Shown in pieces: positions 39,722-46,588 of a stretch of 58,835 bases of DNA (the stretch's first letter is position 1; every line of letters begins with the position of its first letter). The position numbers and the translations under genes were made by a program. The stretch is from Bryobacterales bacterium. Lineage in GTDB: Bacteria; Acidobacteriota; Terriglobia; Bryobacterales; Bryobacteraceae. The notes under the pieces are model-generated. The model searched no databases, was not told the origin of the DNA, and worked only from the letters and a program-made list of their open reading frames with translations. The stretch spans positions 1-58,835 of the forward strand of contig JADZAF010000100.1 in the NCBI GenBank assembly GCA_020852755.1, given 5' to 3'.

Positions 39722-41365
39722 ATGGATACCGTCATCGCAGCCCTCGGCGCCAACCCCATCCTGACGCTCTTCGTGGTGATCGGACTCGGATACGTCGCCG
39801 GCGAATTGAACCTGTTCGGTTTCCGGTTCGGCGTGGCCGGCGTGCTGTTCGCCGGGCTGGCGGTGGGCGCTGTCGCTCCCGGCGCGGCCCTGCCTGAGGT
39901 GGTTCCGTCGCTGGGACTGATTGTCTTCGTCTACACGATCGGCATCCAGTCCGGCCCGGGGTTCTTCCGGTCCTTTCGAACGCGGGGCTACCGCGACAGC
40001 CTGCTGGCGGTGGGAGTCCTGCTCTGGGGCGCCGTCGTCAGCCTGGCGCTGGCCGTTTCCCTGGGACTTTCGGGACCCAGGGCGGCAGGCCTGTTCTGCG
40101 GCGCGCTGACGAATACTCCCGCGCTGGCCGCCGCCAGGGAATCGGTCCGCGATCAGGCCCGGGCCCAGGGACTGCCGCCCGAAACGGTGCAGCGGCTGGG
40201 AGGGCAGCCGGTGGTGGCCTACAGCCTGGCCTATCCTTTCGGCGTGATAGGGGTGCTGCTGTCCTTCCACCTGCTCGGCCGGTTGTGGCGCATCGAGCCG
40301 CGGCCCGGCGGGGAGGCGCCCGAGATCACGGTGCGCGATTTCGTCGTGAAGAACCCGGGCATCGCCGGCCGGACGGTGGGAGACGTGCTGCGCCTGCACA
40401 AGGACCTCGGCTTTGTCATCAGCCGCATACGGCACGAGGACAGGACCACCGTCGCCGGCTCGCAGACCGTGCTCGGCGAAGGCGATATCGTGGCCGTGGT
40501 CGGTGATGAGGAGGCTCTCGAACGGGCCGGGCAGATCTTCGGGGAGCCGTCCGAGGCTCGCATCGAATTGGACCGCTCGGAACTGGATTACCGCCGGGTG
40601 TTCATCTCCAGCAAGGGCGTGGTGGGCAAGCGCATCCGCGACCTGAAGCTCCAGGACCTGTTCTCGGCCACCATCACGCGGCTGCGGCGGGGCGACGTCG
40701 ACCTGGTGCCCGCTCCGGACACCCGGCTGGAATTCGGCGACCAGGTCCGGGTGCTGAGCCGCCGGGAGAATTTTGCCGCGGTCGCGCATTTCCTGGGCGA
40801 TTCCATCCGGGGTACGGCCGAAACTGACTTTGGATCGGTGGCGCTCGGCATGGTCCTGGGCGTGATGGTCGGCATGTTCCCGATTCCGCTGCCCGGCGGA
40901 GCGGTCGTGCATCTGGGGCTGGCCGGCGGTCCGCTGCTGGTGGCCCTGGTGCTGGGGAAACTGGAGCGGACCGGGCGGATCACCTGGAACATTCCGATCG
41001 GCGCCAACCTGACGCTGCGCCAGATCGGGCTGCTGCTGTTCCTGGCGGGGGTGGGGACGCGGGCGGGTATCGGGTTGGTGGAAACGCTGCGCGACGAGGG
41101 ACTCCAGCTGATTCTGGCCGGGGTGGTGGTGACCTTGGGCGTGGCGCTCACCACCCTGATAGTCGGATACAAGATGCTCAAGATCCCCTTCGATTTCCTG
41201 ACCGGTTTGCTGTCGGGAATTCAGACCCAGCCGGCCTGCCTGGCCTTCGCGAGCGACCGGGCCAAGTCCGACGCGCCGGACGCGGGATATGCGACTGTAT
41301 ACCCGTTCGCGATGATCGCGAAGATCGTGCTGGCCCAGTTGCTGGTCACGGCCCTGCCGGGCTGA
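39722..41365 (+). CDS. AspT/YidE-type putative anion transporter
   Basis: 547 aa inner-membrane protein of the aspartate-alanine exchanger family. N-terminal membrane bundle (about 1-180) includes SLGLIVFVYTIGIQSGPGFF and GALTNTPALAAARES, family hallmarks. Two RCK_C/TrkA_C cytosolic domains follow (about 198-275 and 278-360; DIVAVVGDEEAL and FGDQVRVLSRREN). The C-terminal bundle is about 370-547, with a second copy of the internal repeat (LLLFLAGVGTRAGIG; LLSGIQTQPACLAFA). Many such proteins exchange dicarboxylates or amino acids; the substrate is unknown. Confidence 0.9.
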   Translation: MDTVIAALGANPILTLFVVIGLGYVAGELNLFGFRFGVAGVLFAGLAVGAVAPGAALPEVVPSLGLIVFVYTIGIQSGPGFFRSFRTRGYRDSLLAVGVLLWGAVVSLALAVSLGLSGPRAAGLFCGALTNTPALAAARESVRDQARAQGLPPETVQRLGGQPVVAYSLAYPFGVIGVLLSFHLLGRLWRIEPRPGGEAPEITVRDFVVKNPGIAGRTVGDVLRLHKDLGFVISRIRHEDRTTVAGSQTVLGEGDIVAVVGDEEALERAGQIFGEPSEARIELDRSELDYRRVFISSKGVVGKRIRDLKLQDLFSATITRLRRGDVDLVPAPDTRLEFGDQVRVLSRRENFAAVAHFLGDSIRGTAETDFGSVALGMVLGVMVGMFPIPLPGGAVVHLGLAGGPLLVALVLGKLERTGRITWNIPIGANLTLRQIGLLLFLAGVGTRAGIGLVETLRDEGLQLILAGVVVTLGVALTTLIVGYKMLKIPFDFLTGLLSGIQTQPACLAFASDRAKSDAPDAGYATVYPFAMIAKIVLAQLLVTALPG

Positions 41366-41381
41366 GCGGGATGCGGCGCTC

Positions 41382-41864
41382 TCAATAGACCTGGAAGCAG
41401 AAGACCTGGTTGGAGCCGGCTGGGGTCAGGGAGTATTCCCCGGCCTCCAGGCTGTCGTACACCTCGATCCGGTAGAGGCCCTCGTCCAGGACCGCCATGT
41501 CCAGGCGGTAAGGCCGCGGGTCGTTCTTTTTCTTCTTCTTTGAAAAGGTGATTTCCCGGCGGCCGTTCTTCACTTCCAAACGGTACAGCTCCAGCTTCTC
41601 CGGCGTCACTTTCTCGCTCTGGAAAAGGAAGATCGGGCCGGCCAGCGGAGTGCGGGCCGTGGAACCGGCTCCGGCGACAACGTAGGTGATCTCGTCCTTG
41701 CGGCTTTCCTCTTTGGCTTCCACCGTCTCGGTTTCCACCAGGTTGTCGGCGTGCAGCAGAAACGGAATATCGGACTTGGCCGGGCGGGGGCCGGAGTACT
41801 TCTCCGCCGCCGGCAGGCACGCGGCCCAGAGGACCGCCGCGATACACAAATGTGGTCGCATCAT
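41382..41864 (-). CDS. Secreted hypothetical protein
   Basis: 160 aa, signal peptide about 1-20 (HLCIAAVLWAACLPAAEK). Unknown family; a Lys-rich loop KKKKKND and a closing beta segment RIEVYDSLEAGEYSLTPAG suggest a small beta-sandwich, the latter like other acidobacterial secreted proteins. Last gene of the five-gene operon cutA, HAD, kinase, ATL and this gene; it overlaps the ATL stop by 4 nt. It ends 16 bp from the convergent transporter gene. Confidence 0.75.
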   Translation of the reverse strand: MMRPHLCIAAVLWAACLPAAEKYSGPRPAKSDIPFLLHADNLVETETVEAKEESRKDEITYVVAGAGSTARTPLAGPIFLFQSEKVTPEKLELYRLEVKNGRREITFSKKKKKNDPRPYRLDMAVLDEGLYRIEVYDSLEAGEYSLTPAGSNQVFCFQVY

Positions 41865-42178
41865 GGCGTTCGTTTCCGGCTTCGAAACCGGAATGCGTGT
41901 TCTTCCAGGCGAACGCGGTTGCCGTTGACAGCGACTCCTTCGGAAGCTAGTCGCAGCCTCTGCTCCATGCCCGGCTCGCCCGTTAACAGAATTTTACCTC
42001 CGGCGCCGACCACGCGGTGCCACGGCAATCCGGTTCCGGCCCGCAGGGCCCAGACGACCTGCCGGGCGGTACCGGGAGAGCCTGCCGCCCGGGCCACGTC
42101 GCCGTAGGTGGCGACCTTGCCGCGCGGGATCCGCCGCACCGCCGCCCAGACGCGCTGGAAGTACGGGGGCCGCCTCAC
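41861..42178 (-). CDS. Alkyltransferase-like protein (ATL, MGMT fold)
   Basis: 105 aa. It has the Ada/MGMT C-terminal DNA-binding fold: IPRGKVATYGDVARAAGSPGTARQVVWALR (helix-turn-helix and Arg finger), then PWHRVVGAGGKI, where true O6-alkylguanine transferases read PCHRV. The active Cys is Trp, which is the signature of ATL proteins that bind alkylated guanine and hand it to nucleotide excision repair. It overlaps the kinase gene by 4 nt. Confidence 0.9.
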   Translation of the reverse strand: MRRPPYFQRVWAAVRRIPRGKVATYGDVARAAGSPGTARQVVWALRAGTGLPWHRVVGAGGKILLTGEPGMEQRLRLASEGVAVNGNRVRLEEHAFRFRSRKRTP

Positions 42179-44544
42179 TGGCCGGCAGCCGCGGCCTTTA
42201 CGGCCCAGGCGGACTCAAGGACCAGGTCGAGCTGATCCTCCTCGACCGGCTTCACCAGCACGCGGCAGCCTTCCACCGGTGGAAGGGGGTGCCGGGCTTG
42301 CGCAACCAGGGTCAACGACGGGGACCATTCCTGCAGGTGTCGCAGCGTCTCCGGGAAGTCGGGCCCCGGCTCGCTCACGGCCCACAAGACCACTTCGAAG
42401 CGCATGCGCTGCATCAGATCGAGCCCTTCGACGGCGCTGGAGACCGGCACAACCCGCAACTCGCGCGCGCTCAGCAGTTCGACCATGCGCTGCTGCGCCC
42501 CGCGGTCGCTTTCGATGGAGAGGGCCGTCAGCTCCGGCCAGCCGCTGCGGCGCTCCGCGCGCGCTCCCGAGGCCGCCTTGCGCTGCACGGCCGGGAGGTC
42601 CACTTCGAAACAGGCCCAGGAGGGCCGGGGCCGGGAAGTCCGGACGCTGCCGTTCTGCGCCGCGATCACGCTGCGGCAAATGGTTAACCCGCTGCCATCC
42701 TGTGCGGCGGCGTCGGAGCCCGGGTTCTCCGCCGTGCTGTAGCCGATTTCGATCCGTGCGCGCCCGGCCAGCTCCCGCAGCTCGATGGTCATTTCCTTGA
42801 CCGGCGAATCCGCCAGCGCCTGCTCGGCATGCACCAGCAGGTTGAGAAAGGCCTGCTCGAGCTGGCCCGCCGACCCGCTGACCAGGACCGGCTCGCGCGG
42901 CGGCGTGCAGCGGACCGAAATGCCACGGGCCTTCCACTCGCGCTCGCGGAACCCGCACAAGCGCCGCAGCAACTCGTTGAGTTCAATGAGGGTTCCCTCG
43001 TCCGGTCCGGTGCGGACGAACGATACCAGGCGGGAGACGATGCTGGCGGCGCGGCCGGCCTCGCCGGCGATGGCTTCCAGCCCGGCCCGCAGGTCCGCGG
43101 CATCGTCCCGGGCGGCCAGGTCGGCCGCGGCGGCGCTGATGGCGGCCAGGGGGGCGTGCAGTTCGTTGACCACGCCGGACATCAGCTGTCCGACGGCGGC
43201 GAGCTTCTCGCTCCGGAACAACTGTTCGCGCATGCTGCGCTGCTCGAACAGCTTGTGCGCCACTCCGGCCTGGTTGGCGAGGTGTTGGATGAGTACCTGG
43301 TCGTCGGGTTTGAACTCCCTGGCGCGGCGGTCGTCGTCGATCTGAAGGACCCCCTCCACCTCGCCTTGCGCGAGCAGGGGAAGGAACAGCATGCCGCGCG
43401 GCGGCGCCGGCTCGCGGCTGTCTTCCTCTTTCCGGAACGGGCTGTGCCGGGAGTCGGGAATCGAGAGCAGCATCTTGTTGCGGAAGCAGCAGGCCACCGC
43501 GCGCTGAACAAACCCGGCAGGGGCGTCGATCACCACCGAAGCGGCCGGCCCCTCCCCAACCACTTCTTCCAGGCTCTTGGTGCCCCGGCTGTAGAAGTAG
43601 AGACGCACCCGGGAGACTCCGAACTGCTGGGGCAGAACGCCGTTCAAGCGGTCCAGGGAGTCGGCGGGAGTCGCCGCGCCCAGGATCTCCTCGCCCAGTG
43701 AATAGATCTTGCGGAGCCGCACCCGCTGGAGGCGGGATTTCCGCTCCCGGATCCAGGCCACCCCGACTCCGGCGGCGAGGAAAGCCAGGCCCATCGCGAT
43801 CACCCAGGGGTCCACCAGCGCGGCCCGGCCCGTGCGCACCGCGTCGCCCGGATCCTGCACCAGCAGCTGGAACAGCGTGTTGTGCGGCGGCATGGGGCAA
43901 TATTGGGAAGCGATCCCTTTCACTCGCACGCGGTCGCCCACCCGGAAGCCGGACAGGTTCTCGCGCGGGCCGCCCGGGGTGAAGGGGAGAAACACCTTCA
44001 ACGGATTCGATTGCCGGCCGACCAGCAGAAAGTTGCCGCCGGCGTTGTCCCCCATGCCCACGATGCGGGCTTCCACCGAGACGAGTTGACCCAGGCGGCC
44101 GAAACCCTGCAACTCGGCGAGAGAAACCGCCGCCGCAACCGGCGGCGTGCCGGCTTCCAGGACCTGGATCGAGGAGGGGATGACCACCGGAAGACCGCCG
44201 CGTTTCGAAACCACGCCTTCCACGGCCACCCAGCTGCCGGGCGCCAGGCGGTCAAAGCTGTTCAGCCCGCCTTCCAGAACCAGGCCATGGCCCGCGTCCT
44301 GGATGCCCACGTGGGCGTAATTGAGCAGGCGGACCGGGTGTCCGGAAACCTGCCCCTTGACCGAGACGGTCTGCCCTTCGTAGAGCGGGACAAAGTCGGG
44401 AGCACGGCGCGCGGAGGCCTGCTGCAGGGTAAGCGGCAGCGGCGCGCATGGCGATGAACCATCCAGGCCGGCCCACAAACCGGCCAGGCAGGCCAGCCCT
44501 CGCAAGGCCTTGCTCAGTTGACCGGCTTTTGCTCTCCCAACCAT
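42175..44544 (-). CDS. Atypical membrane sensor kinase with GAF and pseudo-receiver
   Basis: 789 aa from ATG 44544. Signal or first helix at about 12-30; two OB-like beta repeats of unknown kind at about 50-235 (VSVKGQV, VRVKGIA); membrane helix at about 246-265; GAF domain at about 280-430; HisKA with His463 in VNELHAPLAAIS; ATPase domain with LNLLVHAEQAL but a degraded G1 box (no DxGxG); G2-like GSGLTICRSVI; then a C-terminal receiver (about 675-785) whose phosphoacceptor is replaced (VVLWAVSEPG) though Lys remains (VLVKPVEED). It may be a pseudokinase or regulated kinase. It is part of the cutA/HAD operon. Confidence 0.82.
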   Translation of the reverse strand: MVGRAKAGQLSKALRGLACLAGLWAGLDGSSPCAPLPLTLQQASARRAPDFVPLYEGQTVSVKGQVSGHPVRLLNYAHVGIQDAGHGLVLEGGLNSFDRLAPGSWVAVEGVVSKRGGLPVVIPSSIQVLEAGTPPVAAAVSLAELQGFGRLGQLVSVEARIVGMGDNAGGNFLLVGRQSNPLKVFLPFTPGGPRENLSGFRVGDRVRVKGIASQYCPMPPHNTLFQLLVQDPGDAVRTGRAALVDPWVIAMGLAFLAAGVGVAWIRERKSRLQRVRLRKIYSLGEEILGAATPADSLDRLNGVLPQQFGVSRVRLYFYSRGTKSLEEVVGEGPAASVVIDAPAGFVQRAVACCFRNKMLLSIPDSRHSPFRKEEDSREPAPPRGMLFLPLLAQGEVEGVLQIDDDRRAREFKPDDQVLIQHLANQAGVAHKLFEQRSMREQLFRSEKLAAVGQLMSGVVNELHAPLAAISAAAADLAARDDAADLRAGLEAIAGEAGRAASIVSRLVSFVRTGPDEGTLIELNELLRRLCGFREREWKARGISVRCTPPREPVLVSGSAGQLEQAFLNLLVHAEQALADSPVKEMTIELRELAGRARIEIGYSTAENPGSDAAAQDGSGLTICRSVIAAQNGSVRTSRPRPSWACFEVDLPAVQRKAASGARAERRSGWPELTALSIESDRGAQQRMVELLSARELRVVPVSSAVEGLDLMQRMRFEVVLWAVSEPGPDFPETLRHLQEWSPSLTLVAQARHPLPPVEGCRVLVKPVEEDQLDLVLESAWAVKAAAAGQ

Positions 44545-45194
44545 GCCGTCAATTCCGGGCTCAGAAAATCGTCCACCGACAGATCCGCATCGGGCAGGCT
44601 GGGATGGGTGGTTCGCACGCCCACCACGCGCATGCCCGCGTTCCGGGCGGCACGAACGCCCGCATAGGAGTCTTCGAAAACGATGCTGTTGCGCGCCTCG
44701 ACTCCTAATAGTGCCGCCGCCCGCAGAAAGATCTCCGGATCCGGCTTGGGATTCCGCACCAGGCCGCCATGCACCACTACCTGAAAACGATCCGCCAGGC
44801 CGCTGGCCCGAAGCAGAAACTGGACGTTGGCCGGCTCCGCGTTGGTGGCCAGGGCCATCGGCACGTTTGGCCGCGATTCGATGAAGGACCGGACGCCGGG
44901 GACCAGGTATTCCCCGACCCGGCCTTCCATCAACTGCCGGTACAGGCGTTCCTTGGCCTCGCCGTGAGCGGCCACTTCCTCCGGGGACAAGGCCTGGCCG
45001 AGGAAGTGCCGCACGATTTCGTCGTTGCGCCGGCCGTACATGAACTCCAGCATCGCTTCGCTGGTCTCCACACCCTGCCGCTGGTTGTACAGCTTCCACG
45101 CCGTTCGATGGAGCGGGTTCGAGTGGATCAGGACGCCGTCCATGTCGAACAGGAGCGCCAGGCCGGGAGCCACGCGGCCGGGACCGTCCATCAT
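44514..45194 (-). CDS. HAD-superfamily hydrolase (beta-phosphoglucomutase-like)
   Basis: 226 aa. Motif I FDMDGVLIHSNP (nucleophile and acid/base Asp), helical cap with TAWKLYNQRQGVETSE, motif II LATNAEPA, motif III KPDPEIFLRAA and motif IV VFEDSYAGVRAARNAGM. This is the usual layout of beta-phosphoglucomutase/phosphatase enzymes of subfamily I. Likely acts on a sugar phosphate. ATG 45194 overlaps cutA's stop; its end overlaps the kinase gene by 31 nt. Confidence 0.92.
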   Translation of the reverse strand: MMDGPGRVAPGLALLFDMDGVLIHSNPLHRTAWKLYNQRQGVETSEAMLEFMYGRRNDEIVRHFLGQALSPEEVAAHGEAKERLYRQLMEGRVGEYLVPGVRSFIESRPNVPMALATNAEPANVQFLLRASGLADRFQVVVHGGLVRNPKPDPEIFLRAAALLGVEARNSIVFEDSYAGVRAARNAGMRVVGVRTTHPSLPDADLSVDDFLSPELTAWLGEQKPVN

Positions 45195-45514
45195 GAAACC
45201 CGCATCTCGCGATCCAGCCATTCCAGGTACTCCGGCGCGCCCTCCACCACCGGCAAGGCCAGGATCTCCGGCACTTCGTAGGAATGAGCCTTGCGCAGCT
45301 CCGCCGAGAGTCGTGCGAAGGCGGCCCGGGAAGACTTGATCACCAGCAGCCATTCGCCCGACTCCTCCACGGCCCCGCGCCAGTGATACAGGCTCCGCAC
45401 GCCGGGCAGGATGTTCACGCAGGCCGCCACCCGCGCGTCGAGCAGCGCGCGGGCCACGCGTTCCGCCTCCTCCGCCGATCCGCAGGTGGTCAGTACCACG
45501 ACTTTGTCGGTCAT
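45191..45514 (-). CDS. cutA: Divalent-cation tolerance protein CutA
   Basis: 107 aa, trimeric CutA1. Family features: VVLTTCGSAEEAERVARALLDARVAACVNI, SLYHWRGAVEESGEWLLVIKS, and HSYEVPEILALPV. Cytoplasmic; originally linked to copper tolerance, role still loosely defined. First gene of the five-gene operon; an AGGAAACC ribosome site precedes ATG. Confidence 0.95.
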   Translation of the reverse strand: MTDKVVVLTTCGSAEEAERVARALLDARVAACVNILPGVRSLYHWRGAVEESGEWLLVIKSSRAAFARLSAELRKAHSYEVPEILALPVVEGAPEYLEWLDREMRVS

Positions 45515-45589
45515 AGCGGTTTCCTAACCAATGTAACCCGTCCGCGCGCCGCTTGCCCGGAGAAATAATCGGAACAAGTCGTTCTCGAA

Positions 45590-45949
45590 ATGTTAAGATT
45601 TGGGTTCAAGGATCCGAGGACAGTGAAGTCTCCGCTGATCAAGATCGGCTATGTGGTTCTGATCCTCTGTGCGTTCGTCTACGCGTTCTTTACACTGCGC
45701 GGTCCGCAAGGGATTCCCGGCTGGCTGGAGAAGAGGGCGGAACTGCGGCGGTTGGAGCGCGAGAACACGGAACTGACCCGGGAGATTCAGGCCAAGCGCG
45801 AGCGTATCGAGCGCCTGCGGAATGGTCTCGGGGAGCAGGAGATGGAGATCCGCAGACGCCTGAAGCTGGTGCGTCCCAACGAGAAGGTGTACGTCCTTCC
45901 CGAGCAGGACCGCCAGGCCGCTCCGCCAGTCTCTCCGGGCCGGCCCTGA
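45590..45949 (+). CDS. FtsB/DivIC-like septum formation protein
   Basis: 119 aa. One membrane helix at about 16-36 (LIKIGYVVLILCAFVYAFFTL), then a coiled coil at about 45-85 (LEKRAELRRLERENTELTREI and onward), and the motif RLKLVRPNEKVYVLP that ends FtsB/DivIC domains. It should join FtsL and FtsQ at the divisome. No ribosome site is evident; the gene is divergent from cutA. Confidence 0.85.
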   Translation: MLRFGFKDPRTVKSPLIKIGYVVLILCAFVYAFFTLRGPQGIPGWLEKRAELRRLERENTELTREIQAKRERIERLRNGLGEQEMEIRRRLKLVRPNEKVYVLPEQDRQAAPPVSPGRP

Positions 45950-45984
45950 GCCCGGGCAAACCTCACTATAATCGGATTAGACGC

Positions 45985-46428
45985 ATGTTCTTCCGCCGAG
46001 AAAACCCCCGTTCGATCACTCTCCAGGACCGCCTGCAGGCCTTGCGGGCGGCCGGTTTTGCCGTGCAGCCGGAGTCCGGCGGAAACCGCGATGCGATTGG
46101 GGTGGTGCGGGACGGCTGCGCCTGCGTGATCGCGCCCTCCGAGGAGGGAGTGCGGTTCGAGGTGCGTCCCGGGCTGCTGGTGCGGGGCGAGATCGCGGCG
46201 CTGGTGGATGGCGGTTTCCAGAAGTTCTTCCGGACGCCCGGCGGCGCGCGCAAGCCGGCCCTGGCGTCGGAACTGAAGGCTCTGCACCGGTTCCAGGAGG
46301 ACCTGCGCGAGGGCCTGGGGCTGAAAAGCCTTTACAACGAGTCGCTCGGTACGGTATCGAACGTCTACCAGTACGACCGCGTGCAGGACCGGGACCGCGG
46401 CGTGCCGCGGCGGCCCTGGGAGTTGTAA
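45985..46428 (+). CDS. Small hypothetical protein
   Basis: 147 aa, unknown, no signal or membrane segment. Two-strand/helix blocks such as VVRDGCACVIAPSEEGVRFE and helical ALASELKALHRFQEDLREGLG. TATAAT at 45967-45972 ends 12 nt before ATG 45985, without a ribosome site. A longer frame upstream to 45553 overlaps the ftsB-like gene and is not real. Confidence 0.7.
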   Translation: MFFRRENPRSITLQDRLQALRAAGFAVQPESGGNRDAIGVVRDGCACVIAPSEEGVRFEVRPGLLVRGEIAALVDGGFQKFFRTPGGARKPALASELKALHRFQEDLREGLGLKSLYNESLGTVSNVYQYDRVQDRDRGVPRRPWEL

Positions 46429-46510
46429 GCAGGTTCGCCACGCCGGACGAAAGTGTTACCGATGTCCCCGGTCTGTTCTGTTGCCGCTGTCGCCGGTCCG
46501 TACCGCTTCC

Positions 46511-46533
46511 GAGCCGCGACCGGAGGGAGCGGG
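46511..46533. repeat. Dispersed GC-rich repeat, single copy
   Basis: GAGCCGCGACCGGAGG followed by GAGCGGG, the best match to the family consensus. It lies in the 160-bp gap before glgP, 18 bp ahead of a GTGCGGG hairpin that also occurs before the OmpA gene. Confidence 0.65.
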
Positions 46534-46574
46534 TGTACGTTCTCACGGGAGTGCGGGTATTGCCCGCTGAGGGC

Positions 46575-46580
46575 TACAAT
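46575..46580 (+). promoter_or_regulatory. -10 element of glgP, leaderless
   Basis: TACAAT ends 8 nt before ATG 46589. No Shine-Dalgarno sequence lies between. Confidence 0.5.
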
Positions 46581-46588
46581 GCTGGCTT

